DNA from: Actinomadura meyerae | GTDB lineage: Bacteria > Actinomycetota > Actinomycetes > Streptosporangiales > Streptosporangiaceae | Length of the DNA stretch: 61,068 bases | Assembly: GCF_900188445.1 (NCBI RefSeq) | Contig: NZ_FZOR01000047.1 | Location: 1 to 61,068 of the forward strand | Reading direction: 5' to 3' | Shown: positions 49,529 to 58,040 of the stretch, piece by piece | Layout of the letters: every line of letters begins with the position of its first letter | How positions within the stretch are numbered: position 1 is the stretch's first letter | Notes under the pieces: generated by a model | Databases searched by the model: none | Told to the model about the DNA's origin: nothing | Seen by the model: the letters and a program-made list of their open reading frames with translations, nothing else | Program-made: the position numbers and the translations under genes

Positions 49529-49959
49529 GGGGCGAGGGTGGTGATGCCCTTGCCGGTCGGTATGTCGAGGGGGACGGAGACCTGGTCGTGGGCTATCAGC
49601 CAGGTGCCGTTGATCTTCTGGAAGCAGTAGGTGACGCGGACCCACATGCCGGGCGTCGCGGTGCCGTCTCGCAGGGTGCCGCTGAGGCGGCCGAAGCCGT
49701 GGCCGAAGGCGACGGTGTCGCCGACGGTGAGGGCCAGGTCGCGGACCTCGTAGTCGAGGTCCTTGAAGACGGCGAACGCGTTCAGCCAGTTCTTCATCTT
49801 CGCCGCCGCGCCCACGTGCTGGAGCGGCGGTTCGATGTCGAAGGAGACGACGCCGGGGGCGTAGAGCTTCTCCAGGGCGTCGGGGTCCTTGGCCCGGAGA
49901 CCTTCGATGATCTTGTCGATGTGCTGCCTGAGGGCGGCTTCGTCCGATCGCGCAGCCAT
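49525..49959 (-). CDS. SnoaL/YybH-like NTF2-fold protein
   Basis: 144 residues. ALRQHIDKIIEGLRAKDPDALEKLYAPGVVSFDIEPPL begins the fold, then GDTVAFGHGFGRLSGTLRDG and RVTYCFQKINGTWLIAHDQVSVPLD. This is the SgcJ/EcaC and YybH group of small ligand-binding or enzymatic proteins. Single gene; no context hint. Confidence 0.85.
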   Translation of the reverse strand: MAARSDEAALRQHIDKIIEGLRAKDPDALEKLYAPGVVSFDIEPPLQHVGAAAKMKNWLNAFAVFKDLDYEVRDLALTVGDTVAFGHGFGRLSGTLRDGTATPGMWVRVTYCFQKINGTWLIAHDQVSVPLDIPTGKGITTLAP

Positions 49960-50137
49960 TGTCGCCCGTCCCTTCGTGCGCTTGTCGCGGGTCTGATCTC
50001 TTGACGAGGTGCCCGCGCGGGATGTGACATCCCCTTGGCGCCCCTACCAAAGTCGGGGGTGGCCTCGACCGGCGTGGGGGCGGGTGGGGCCGTGCGCCCG
50101 ATGCGTCGACCGGGCCGGGGAAGCCAGGCTGTGCGGC

Positions 50138-51217
50138 ATGCCTTACGGATACCTGACCAGTCTGGCCCTCGTCGCCGTGCCCACCTGGTTCGCGCTGGCC
50201 GCGCCGCGCCGGCCCCGGCCGCTGGCCACGGTCGCCTTCTTTCTCGGGGTGGCCGCTAACGAACTGCCCATCGCGGCGTTGGCCTGGGTGCTGGTCGCCA
50301 CGGTCATCTGCTTCGTCCAAGGAGACCTGACCTCGCCCGTTGTCGTGGGTGCGCTGGTCGTGACCGTGGCTGGCCTCGGGGTGGTGGCCTGGTGTGGACG
50401 CCGGGCGCTGCCGGCCGTCCAGGAGGCCATGGGCGCCGTGCCCGTCTCGGGTCGCCTTCCGTCGTACGGACGTGTCCTGCTCAGTCCGTTGCTGCGCCGT
50501 CACCGCGCCGTGGAACGCGTCGCCAACATCTCGTATGGCCCGGAGGGCAAGCGCAACCTGCTCGACCTTTACCGTCACCGTTCACTGCCCACTGGGGCGC
50601 CTGTCCTGATTCACCTGCACGGGGGCGGCTACAAGGGTGGACGTAAGAACAGCCAGGCGCTTCCCCTGCTGCGTCACCTGGCCGGGCAAGGCTGGGTGTG
50701 CATCAGCGCCAACTACCGGCTCCTTCCCGAGGCGAACTTCGATGACCACCTGGCGGACGCCAAGAGGGTGATCGCGTGGGTCCGCGAGTACGGGCGCTCC
50801 TACGGCGCCGACCCCGACCGGATCTTCCTCGCGGGCAGTTCGGCCGGTGCCCACCTGTCCGCGATGGCCGCGTTCACCGCCGACGGCCCCGACACGTCCG
50901 TGGCGGCGGTCATCGGCCTGGGCGGGTACTACGGCCCCTACTACACCGACCCCCAGGCTTCGCCGATCGACCGCGTCCGGTCGGACGCGCCGCCGTTCCT
51001 CATCGTCCACGGCGACCACGACACCGTCACCTCGGTGGAGGACGCCCGGCTCTTCGCCGAACGGCTGCGCGCCGTCTCCGGGCAGCCGGTCGTCTACGCC
51101 GAACTCCCCGGCGGGCAGCACGCCTTCGACCTCTTCGACTCGCTGCGCTTCCATGCGGTCATCAATGCCATCGACGCCTTTGCCGAGCGTGTCGTGACGG
51201 TCCGCGCGACGAAGTGA
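50138..51217 (+). CDS. Membrane-anchored alpha/beta hydrolase (esterase/lipase HSL-like)
   Basis: 359 residues. Three N-terminal membrane helices (about 5-22, 29-58, 65-86), then an alpha/beta hydrolase with oxyanion motif HLHGGGYKGG, nucleophile GSSAGAH near 250, and catalytic Asp and His in HGDHDTVTS and GGQHAFDLFD. Such N-terminally anchored esterases resemble mycobacterial LipN/CaeA-like or carboxylesterase proteins. It should hydrolyse small esters. ATG at 50138 chosen. Confidence 0.88.
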   Translation: MPYGYLTSLALVAVPTWFALAAPRRPRPLATVAFFLGVAANELPIAALAWVLVATVICFVQGDLTSPVVVGALVVTVAGLGVVAWCGRRALPAVQEAMGAVPVSGRLPSYGRVLLSPLLRRHRAVERVANISYGPEGKRNLLDLYRHRSLPTGAPVLIHLHGGGYKGGRKNSQALPLLRHLAGQGWVCISANYRLLPEANFDDHLADAKRVIAWVREYGRSYGADPDRIFLAGSSAGAHLSAMAAFTADGPDTSVAAVIGLGGYYGPYYTDPQASPIDRVRSDAPPFLIVHGDHDTVTSVEDARLFAERLRAVSGQPVVYAELPGGQHAFDLFDSLRFHAVINAIDAFAERVVTVRATK

Positions 51218-51396
51218 CCCGGTGCTCGACTGCTGCGGACGTGGTACTTCCGGGGCTTCTGCCGCGTTCGCAGCAGTCGGGTGCCGCATCGGCGGCAGTG
51301 CGAAGTGACTGCTTCCGGCGGACGATCGGCGCCTTTTCCGGCGACATGATCGGGGGTGTTGGAACCGTCGCAACGCGCACGAAAGAGGAGACGGAC

Positions 51397-51825
51397 ATGC
51401 GTGCTTCAGGAGCCCAGGCAGCGGCCCGGCGTTCGCTCGCGGTGACCGGTACCGCCCTGCTGGGAATGGTGGTGCTCGCCGCGCCGGCGGCGGCGGGCGG
51501 CGAGGTCCCGGTCGCCGCCGACGCTTACGAGTTGAGCGCCGGACGCGTCGGAGCCATGGTGGCGGCCCTGCTGGGGCTGGCCGGTGCGGTCGTCGGCGGG
51601 CTGGCGCTGGCCCGGCCGCGCATGCGGCGCGGTGCCGCGGCCGCCCTGGCCGCCGGAGTGGTCGGGATGGTCCTCGGCGGGGTGGTCGTGGCGGCGGCGG
51701 ACGGGGGGCTCGGCACCGGCAACGGGCTGGGCGGAGGCGTTGTGGCGCTCGGCGTCGGCGCGGTCGCCGCCTGCCTCGGCGGTGCCGGGCTGGCCCGCTC
51801 GCGCCGTGCCGCCGCGCGGTCGTAG
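51397..51825 (+). CDS. DUF6223 family membrane protein
   Basis: 142 residues. Signal-like first helix (about 12-34), then YELSAGRVGAMVAALLGLAGAVVGGLALAR, a third helix GAAAALAAGVVGMVLGGVVVAAADGG, and a final GGGVVALGVGAVAACLGGAGLARS. Layout matches DUF6223, of unknown role. GAGGAG is well placed before the ATG. Confidence 0.75.
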   Translation: MRASGAQAAARRSLAVTGTALLGMVVLAAPAAAGGEVPVAADAYELSAGRVGAMVAALLGLAGAVVGGLALARPRMRRGAAAALAAGVVGMVLGGVVVAAADGGLGTGNGLGGGVVALGVGAVAACLGGAGLARSRRAAARS

Positions 51826-51836
51826 CCGGCCGTCCG

Positions 51837-53447
51837 CTACTCGGGCAGTTCGAGGCGGGACCCGTTGAACGATGCCCGCAGCCTCCGGTCGTGCGTGACC
51901 ACGACCAGTGCCCCCTCGTAGAAGGCCAGTGCCTCCTCCAACTGCTCGGCCAGCATCGGTGACAGATGGTTGGTCGGCTCGTCGAGCAGGAGCAGGTCGA
52001 CGGGCTCGCTCACCAGCCGCGCCAGCTCGATCCGGCGCCGCTGGCCGTAGGACAGCTCGCGCAGGCGCAGCCCCAGGTCGGACGGCTGGAACAGGCCCAG
52101 GGCGAGCAGGGCGTCGGCGTGCTCGCCCGGGCTTCCGGGACGCCCGAGCGCATAGGCCCGCAGGACGGTCAGGTGGGCCGACCGCCCGTCGAGGTGGGGG
52201 GTGTCCTGGCGGAAGAACCCGACCCGGCCGGTCCGCCGCACCTCGCCCGCGTCCGGCCGCAGTTCCCCGGCGAGCACCCGCATCAGCGTCGTCTTGCCCG
52301 CCCCGTTGGGGCCGGTGACGAGCAGCCGTTCACCGGCGCGGACGGTCAGTGACTCCAGGCGGAGCCGTCCCGTCACTTCGACGCCGTTGAGTGCCGCCAC
52401 CTCGTCCCCCGGGGCGACGCCCGCCGTGGCGGGGACGGCGGTGAAGCGCAGCGGCTCGGGCGGCGGCGGGGCCGGATGGTCGATGAGCCTGCGCAGCCGC
52501 TCCTGCGACTGCCGGATGCGGCCCGCCGCCCCGTGCGTGCGCGAGCGCGCCCGCCAGGCCCCGGTGCCCATGCCCGCCTTGGCCATCTTCCGGGGGATCG
52601 CGGCCAGGCGGCCGGCGTTGGCGGTGACCAGGGTGGCGTGACGGTCCAGTTCCGTCCGCCATTCCTCGTGGGCCCGCGCCTGCGCGGCGCGCTCGGCGGC
52701 CTTGGCGGTGAGGTAACCGGTGTATCCGTCGCCGTAGCGGCGCACCCGCCCGTCCGCCACCTCGACGATGGCGGTGGTCACCCGGTCCAGGAACATCCGG
52801 TCGTGCGTGATCACCACGACCGTGCCCCGGTGGGCGCGGAGCCGCTGCTCCAGCCAGGCCGTGGCCCGGTCGTCCAGGTCGTTGGTCGGCTCGTCGAGCA
52901 GCAGCAGTTCCGGGGCGGACGCGAGCGCGCCGGCCAGGGCGAGCCTGGACCGCTCGCCGCCGGAGAGCGTGCCGAGCCTCCGGTCCCGGTCGAGCCCCGG
53001 CAGGCCGAGCCCGTGCAGCGCCACCTCCACGCGGGTGTCGGCCTCGTAGCCGCCGCGCGCCTCGAACTCCGCCATCGCGTCCGCGTAGGCGTCCAGCCCG
53101 GTGGTGTCGTCGGCGAGGCCGCGTTCGGCCGTCCGCATCCGCGCCTCCAGCTCGCGCAGGTCGGCCAGTGCGAGGTCGACGGCGTCGGCGACCGTGGCTT
53201 CGGACGGCAGCGCGAGCGACTGCGGCAGGTACCCGGTACCGCCGGGTGCGGCGATGACCAGCTCGCCGTTGTCGGGACGCTCCACGCCCGCCATCAGCTT
53301 GAGCAGCGTCGACTTGCCCGACCCGTTGTCGCCGATGACGCCGAGCCGCTCGCCGGGCTTGACGCTGAGCGACACCCGGTCGAGGACGACGCGCGTGCCG
53401 TAGCGCTTGGTGACCTGGTCGAGGGTCAGTTGGGCTTGGGTGCGCAG
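51837..53447 (-). CDS. ABC-F family ATP-binding protein (antibiotic-resistance type)
   Basis: About 536 residues with two ATPase domains and no membrane part. Domain 1: GDNGSGKST, LSGGERSR, LLLLDEPTNDLDD. Domain 2: GPNGAGKTT, ELSYGQRRR, LLLLDEPTNHLSP. Between them lies a basic linker (MAKAGMGTGAWRARSRTHGA). These proteins bind ribosomes and displace macrolides and other drugs. The frame has no ATG, GTG or TTG near RTQAQLTLDQVTKRYG. The nearest possible start is CTG at 53447. The GTG at 53457 with AAGG is in another frame. Divergent from a TetR gene over two matching operators. Confidence 0.88.
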   Translation of the reverse strand: MRTQAQLTLDQVTKRYGTRVVLDRVSLSVKPGERLGVIGDNGSGKSTLLKLMAGVERPDNGELVIAAPGGTGYLPQSLALPSEATVADAVDLALADLRELEARMRTAERGLADDTTGLDAYADAMAEFEARGGYEADTRVEVALHGLGLPGLDRDRRLGTLSGGERSRLALAGALASAPELLLLDEPTNDLDDRATAWLEQRLRAHRGTVVVITHDRMFLDRVTTAIVEVADGRVRRYGDGYTGYLTAKAAERAAQARAHEEWRTELDRHATLVTANAGRLAAIPRKMAKAGMGTGAWRARSRTHGAAGRIRQSQERLRRLIDHPAPPPPEPLRFTAVPATAGVAPGDEVAALNGVEVTGRLRLESLTVRAGERLLVTGPNGAGKTTLMRVLAGELRPDAGEVRRTGRVGFFRQDTPHLDGRSAHLTVLRAYALGRPGSPGEHADALLALGLFQPSDLGLRLRELSYGQRRRIELARLVSEPVDLLLLDEPTNHLSPMLAEQLEEALAFYEGALVVVTHDRRLRASFNGSRLELPE

Positions 53448-53475
53448 AGGGCGCCACCTTCCGTTCGTCTTCGAG

Positions 53476-53494
53476 ACGAGACGGTTCGTCTCGT
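53476..53494. promoter_or_regulatory. TetR operator site 1 (ABC-F side)
   Basis: ACGAGACG and CGTCTCGT form a perfect 8-3-8 inverted repeat about 30 bp from the ABC-F start. Its core GAGACGGTTCGTCTCG is repeated with three changes at 53529-53544. Confidence 0.7.
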
Positions 53495-53528
53495 TTGCTC
53501 GACGATAAGGGGCGGGGTGGCTCTTGTC

Positions 53529-53544
53529 AAGACGGACCGTCTCG
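53529..53544. promoter_or_regulatory. TetR operator site 2 (TetR side)
   Basis: AAGACGGACCGTCTCG contains the perfect palindrome AGACGG-A-CCGTCT. It agrees with site 1 in 13 of 16 positions, 26 bp before the TetR start. Confidence 0.7.
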
Positions 53545-53570
53545 TCTCGTCTGCTGGTAGGCTCCCCGCC

Positions 53571-54164
53571 GTGCCCGCCACCGCGAGACCCAACCCCGCC
53601 CGGCGCAGCGAGCGCTCCCGCAGGGCCGTCCTCGACGCCGCCCGCGAGCTGGTCACCGAGGTCGGCTACGCCCGGACGTCGATCGAGGCCATCGCCGCGC
53701 GCGCCGGGGTCGGCAAGCAGACCATCTACCGCTGGTGGCCGTCGAAGGGCGCGGTGATCTTCGACGCGTTCCTCGCGCTCAGCGAGGGCGCGGACGGCGT
53801 GCGGCTGCCCGACACCGGCGACCTCGAAGCCGACCTCAAGACCGTCATGCGGGCGACCGCGGCCGAGTTCGCCGACCCGGCGTTCGAGGCGCCGCTCAGG
53901 GCGCTCAACGCGCAGATCGCCGACGACCCCGCCCTCGCCGCCCTGTACCGCGAGAAGCTCGCCGGGCCCATCGACGAGGCCAAGAAGGAGCGCCTGCGCA
54001 GCGCCCAGCGGGCGGGCCAGTTGCGTCCGGACGCCGACCTCGACCTGATGCTCGAAGTGCTGTACGCCCCGCTGTTCAAGCGCTGGCTGCACCGGTCGGG
54101 CCCGCTCACCCCCGAGTACGCCGACGCGCTCGTGGAGACCGCCCTCCGCGCGTTCGCTCCCTGA
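53571..54164 (+). CDS. TetR family regulator of the ABC-F gene
   Basis: 197 residues. HTH: SRRAVLDAARELVTEVGYAR, then IAARAGVGKQTIYRWWPSKGAV. The ligand domain has DLEADLKTVMRATAAEFADPA and the TetR_C_11-type RSGPLTPEYADALVET. GTG start. It should bind the two sites upstream and release them with the drug, inducing the ABC-F protein. Confidence 0.9.
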   Translation: MPATARPNPARRSERSRRAVLDAARELVTEVGYARTSIEAIAARAGVGKQTIYRWWPSKGAVIFDAFLALSEGADGVRLPDTGDLEADLKTVMRATAAEFADPAFEAPLRALNAQIADDPALAALYREKLAGPIDEAKKERLRSAQRAGQLRPDADLDLMLEVLYAPLFKRWLHRSGPLTPEYADALVETALRAFAP

Positions 54165-54234
54165 GCGCCCGTCAGATGGCCTGGGTGAACTGCTGGCCGC
54201 CCTCCACCGCAGACCGCCCGCCACCGCAGACCGC

Positions 54235-55593
54235 CTAAGCCCTGCGCAGGCCGCGCTCCACGCTGGTGTCGTGATGGTCGTAAGGGGTGTCGGATACCCC
54301 TGAGCGGGCCGCGAGCCTGGTCACCAGTGCCAGGCCGCTCCGCTGCCAGGCGTCCCCTTGGCGTGCTCGCCGGTTCATCCGTTGCTCGGCGCCGGGGATG
54401 CGGTCGCCGACCCTGCGCAGGGCGACGTTCAGGTGGGCGAGGCGTTCGCCGATGGTCTGCCAGGGCTGGAGCCTCACGTCCGCCAGCGGCGACGCCCGCA
54501 GCAGCGCGCGGACGAGCGACTCTCCGGTCAGGGCGGAGACGAAGCCGAGCATCGGGGTGGCCGCGTGGATCTGCAGCCGCCGGATCATCGGGTTGCGGCT
54601 GAGCGCGTGGTCACAGGCCGTCTTGATCGTGAGGTCGGTCCATTCGGTGGGACCGCCCGCCGTGAGGATCATGTGGTGCGCCATCTGCAGCCCGTCGACG
54701 GCGTTGCGCGGGATCAGCTCGTCGGCGACGCCCATCACGTGGGCGATGTAGGCCCAGTACAACATGACGCTGTCCAGGTCGGACGCGCTGATGCGGCGTC
54801 CGTGGGCGTGGTCGAACAGGGGCGGCAGCAGCCCGAACGTCACCGCCGCGCCCATCGTCATCGCGTTCGAGATGGGGTTCCCGTGCCGGGCGAAGTGCTC
54901 GTCGCCCCAGATCCGGCGCAGCGCCAGCCGGGCCTGCGCGTGCATCAGCCTCACCCGGACGATGCTCTTGAACACCGGCGAGTGGCGGTCGGCGCCGCCC
55001 GGACGGGTGACGCCGTAGAACCAGGCGACCGTCTCCAGCTCCCGCCGCCGGAAGTCGGCGAGGAACCGGCGGGTCTGCCCGGTCGCCGCGGAGACCTCGG
55101 CGCCGACGAAGGTCCCCATGGCGTCGCTGAGCATCATGGTGAACTTCCCGGCGAGGGACGCGTTGATCCACAGGCGCCGCCCTCGCTCCCAGGTGGCGGC
55201 GTCGAACCATTCCGGCGGCTCGTCCAGGTGGCGGAACAGCTCAACCAGCGACGCCGGGGCGTGCTCCACCGCGTCGATGCCCCGGTCGAGCGCGCGGTCG
55301 AGCATCGCGCGCCCCCGCGCCATCCCCAGCGTGCGGAGGTCGTGCACCACGGCGTCCATCAGCTCGTCGCCCTGCCAGCGGTGGTCGTCGAACAGCCTGG
55401 TCAGCGGGGTGGACGGCGGGTCGCGCCGGACCGGGATCCACGGCGAGAACTGCTCGACGTGGGGCCTGGTCCGCCAGAGGTCCGAGACGACGGCGGTCTC
55501 GGGAGCCGGCCGGAGCGCCATGCCCTCGCGGTAGTAGTAGTCGTAGGGGTGCCGGTCGGCCTCCGGCATGGCGGCCGCGCGCTTGTTCCGCAT
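54235..55593 (-). CDS. DUF2236 (MpaB-type) oxygenase
   Basis: 452 residues, no signal peptide. The family core reads FVGAEVSAATGQTRRFLADF, SPVFKSIVRVRLMHAQARLAL (probable heme ligand H), ISNAMTMGAAVTFGL and YWAYIAHVMGVADELIPRNA. DUF2236 members include Lcp and fungal MpaB, b-type cytochromes that open carbon-carbon double bonds or prenyl chains. ATG at 55593 chosen; a TTG at 55611 is in frame. It follows the BVMO gene by 31 bp on the same strand and is probably controlled with it. Confidence 0.85.
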   Translation of the reverse strand: MRNKRAAAMPEADRHPYDYYYREGMALRPAPETAVVSDLWRTRPHVEQFSPWIPVRRDPPSTPLTRLFDDHRWQGDELMDAVVHDLRTLGMARGRAMLDRALDRGIDAVEHAPASLVELFRHLDEPPEWFDAATWERGRRLWINASLAGKFTMMLSDAMGTFVGAEVSAATGQTRRFLADFRRRELETVAWFYGVTRPGGADRHSPVFKSIVRVRLMHAQARLALRRIWGDEHFARHGNPISNAMTMGAAVTFGLLPPLFDHAHGRRISASDLDSVMLYWAYIAHVMGVADELIPRNAVDGLQMAHHMILTAGGPTEWTDLTIKTACDHALSRNPMIRRLQIHAATPMLGFVSALTGESLVRALLRASPLADVRLQPWQTIGERLAHLNVALRRVGDRIPGAEQRMNRRARQGDAWQRSGLALVTRLAARSGVSDTPYDHHDTSVERGLRRA

Positions 55594-55624
55594 GTGGTGC
55601 TTCTGCTCCAAGATGAACGGCTTG

Positions 55625-57091
55625 TCAGTACTGGACGTGGTAGTCGGTGACGGCCAGGCGGCGGGTGCGGCGGCGGTAGCCGGTCATGGAGCCGGGCCAG
55701 TTGTTGGTGTTGCGGCGGTCCGAGTCCAGGTACCAGCTGTCGCAGCCGCCCTGGTTCCAGACGGAGGTGGACAGCCGGCGCTGGGTCGCGGCGTCGAACT
55801 GGTCGAGGACGTCCTGCCGGACCTCCAGCGAGGTCGCGCCTCGGGCGAGGAGCCGGGCCGCCTGGACGATGTAGGCCGCCTGGCTTTCGAGCATGTGCAC
55901 GATGGAGCCCGAGCCCACGTTCGTGTTGGGGCCGTACATGAGGAAGAAGTTGGGGAAGCCGTGGACGGCGAGGCCGAGGTAGGCGCGGGCGCCCTCCTTC
56001 CAGGCGGCGTTGAGCTCGGTGCCGTGCGCGCCGATGACGCGCATCGGCGCCACGAAGTCCTGGGACCGGAACCCGGTGGCGAAGACGATGGTGTCGGCGG
56101 GGTGGTGCTCGCCGTCGGCGGTCCGGACGCCGCGGGCCGTGACCTCGGTGATGGGGCTGTCGACGACGGCGACGTTGGGCCGGTTGAGCGTCTCGTAGTA
56201 GTCGCTGGAGGTCAGGATGCGTTTGCAGCCGGGTTCGTAGCGCGGGGTCAGGCGCTTGCGGAGGGCCGGATCCTTCACCGTCCGCAGGGTGAACCTGCAC
56301 AGGGCGCGGATGTGCACCGACAGGGCGCTGCGCCCGCGGGGGGAGACCAGGGCCGGGTTGAGCAGCAGCTCGAACCACAGGAAGATGCCCAGCCGGGACA
56401 GCCGCTGGACGGCCGGGACGCGGCGGTTGAGCGCGTGCCGCCAGCGCGGGTACTCGCGGTCGGGCTTGCGGCTGATCCAGTGGACCTCGATCTGGAAGAT
56501 CGTCACGGACGCGGCGTCCTGCGCGATGTGCGGGACGAACTGGATCGCGCTGGCGCCGTTGCCGACGACGGCGACGCGCTCGCCCGCCAGGTCGTGGTGG
56601 TGGTTCCACCGGGCCGAGTGGAACCGGGTGCCGGAGAAGGCGTCCAGGCCGGGCAGGCCGGGCAGCGCCGGGTTGGAGAGCTGGCCGCAGGCGGCGACCA
56701 GCAGGTCGTGGTCGTGGGTCCCGCCGTCGAGGGTGTGGAGGCGCCAGGCCCCGGCGGGCAGGTACTCGGCCTGGGTGATCTCGGTGCCGAAGCGCATGTG
56801 CGGGGTCAGGCCGTACTTGTCGACGCAGTGCCGCAGGTAGTCCAGGATCTCGGGCTGCTCGGCGAAGCGGCGCGACCAGTCGGGTTTCGGCTCGAAGGAG
56901 TAGGAGTACAGGTGGGACGGGGCGTCGCAGGCGGCACCCGGGTAGGTGTTGTCCCGCCAGACGCCGCCGGGCGCGTCGCCCTTGTCGTAGACGGTGAGGT
57001 CGGTGAAGCCCGCCTGCTTGAGCCGGATGGCGAGCCCGATGCCGCTGAACCCGGCCCCGACGATCGCGATCGACGGATTCCTGCGCCCCAT
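55625..57091 (-). CDS. Flavin-dependent monooxygenase, Baeyer-Villiger type
   Basis: 488 residues. FAD motif IVGAGFSGIGLAIRLKQAG at about 10-28, WRDNTYPGAACDAPSHLYSYSF next, the BVMO fingerprint FSGTRFHSARWNH, and the NADPH motif VVGNGASAIQFVPHIA. It should insert oxygen into a ketone, or oxygenate N or S. ATG 57091 has AGGGAG upstream. It begins the two-gene minus-strand unit with the DUF2236 gene and is divergent from a TetR gene across a palindromic operator. Confidence 0.92.
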   Translation of the reverse strand: MGRRNPSIAIVGAGFSGIGLAIRLKQAGFTDLTVYDKGDAPGGVWRDNTYPGAACDAPSHLYSYSFEPKPDWSRRFAEQPEILDYLRHCVDKYGLTPHMRFGTEITQAEYLPAGAWRLHTLDGGTHDHDLLVAACGQLSNPALPGLPGLDAFSGTRFHSARWNHHHDLAGERVAVVGNGASAIQFVPHIAQDAASVTIFQIEVHWISRKPDREYPRWRHALNRRVPAVQRLSRLGIFLWFELLLNPALVSPRGRSALSVHIRALCRFTLRTVKDPALRKRLTPRYEPGCKRILTSSDYYETLNRPNVAVVDSPITEVTARGVRTADGEHHPADTIVFATGFRSQDFVAPMRVIGAHGTELNAAWKEGARAYLGLAVHGFPNFFLMYGPNTNVGSGSIVHMLESQAAYIVQAARLLARGATSLEVRQDVLDQFDAATQRRLSTSVWNQGGCDSWYLDSDRRNTNNWPGSMTGYRRRTRRLAVTDYHVQY

Positions 57092-57218
57092 GAGCGGCTC
57101 CCTGCTGTCGCTTCCGGTGGCGGACGCCACCTGCCCGTGTCGCCCTGTGCTGTCATGTGCGGGTGCCGGACGCCGCGCGGGCCGGACCCGGACACGGCCC
57201 GACTCGACCCCGCATTAA

Positions 57219-57234
57219 CCGACACCTGTGTCGG
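57219..57234. promoter_or_regulatory. TetR operator, divergent BVMO/TetR promoter
   Basis: CCGACACCTGTGTCGG is a perfect 7-2-7 palindrome flanked by TAA and CTA. It lies 128 bp from the BVMO start and 37 bp from the TetR start. It shares its layout and half-site with the element at 57986-58007. Confidence 0.75.
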
Positions 57235-57270
57235 CTAGGGTGAACGGAACTGGTGATGGGAGTCAAGGCG

Positions 57271-57885
57271 ATGGCGGAAAATCCCCCGAAGACGCGGATG
57301 CGCGCCTCGGCGCGCCGCTCGGTGATCACGGCCGCGGCGGTGGAGGTGTTCGCGAGCAAGGGGTACCACGGCACCTCGCTCGGTGAGATCGCGAAGGCGG
57401 CCGGGGTGGCGCGCACGGTGCTGTACGACCACTTCCCGTCCAAGCGGGTGCTGCTCCTCGCGGTGATGCAGGAGCAGAACGCGGCGCTGGTGGAGTACGT
57501 GGGCGCCCGGATCACGGGTTCGGGGCCGGCCGAAGAACGGATGCGGTCGACCATCGATGCCTATTTCAGCTTCGCCGAAACCAACCCGGCCGCGCGGAAA
57601 GTACTGTTCGACGCCACGGGGGAGGACGACCCGGAGATCCGCACCGTCCGGCTGGGCATCCGCGAGTCCCGCACCCAGGCGGTGACGGCCCTGCTCGGCG
57701 GCGACATCCGCGCCGCGGTCGGGCTGGACCCCCGCGAGCCGATCGCCGAGGCGATGGTCGAACTCCTCATCACCGGCCTGGACGGTGTCGCGCAGTGGTG
57801 GGAGCGCAACCCCGACATGCCCAGATCGACGCTGGTCGAGGGCGCGATGCGGCTGCTGTGGACGGGGCTGGGGCACATCGAGTAG
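57271..57885 (+). CDS. TetR family regulator of the oxygenase cluster
   Basis: 204 residues. HTH: SARRSVITAAAVEVFASKGYHG, then IAKAAGVARTVLYDHFPSKR. ATG 57271 has GGGAG eight bases upstream. GTG 57253 and ATG 57256 are also in frame. Two copies of its likely operator flank it, one in front of the BVMO gene and one in front of the FAD oxidoreductase. It is the probable shared repressor. Confidence 0.9.
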   Translation: MAENPPKTRMRASARRSVITAAAVEVFASKGYHGTSLGEIAKAAGVARTVLYDHFPSKRVLLLAVMQEQNAALVEYVGARITGSGPAEERMRSTIDAYFSFAETNPAARKVLFDATGEDDPEIRTVRLGIRESRTQAVTALLGGDIRAAVGLDPREPIAEAMVELLITGLDGVAQWWERNPDMPRSTLVEGAMRLLWTGLGHIE

Positions 57886-57985
57886 CCGGTTCCAGGGGGC
57901 GGGCGCGACGCGCCGTCCGGAGGTGGATTGGGCCGCCGCGGGGTCTTGACTCCCCGCGGCGGCCCGCTCATAGTTGGGCACCAGC

Positions 57986-58007
57986 TAACCGACATCCATG
58001 TCGGTTA
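57986..58007. promoter_or_regulatory. TetR operator before the FAD oxidoreductase gene
   Basis: A perfect 22-bp palindrome: half-site TAACCGACAT, spacer CC, and its complement. It is 34 bp before the GTG at 58041. Aligned with 57219-57234, six of seven inner half-site bases match on each side, with the same two-base spacer. Confidence 0.8.
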
Positions 58008-58040
58008 ATGGTTGTCCCACCCCCGGACGAGGAGAGCGTC

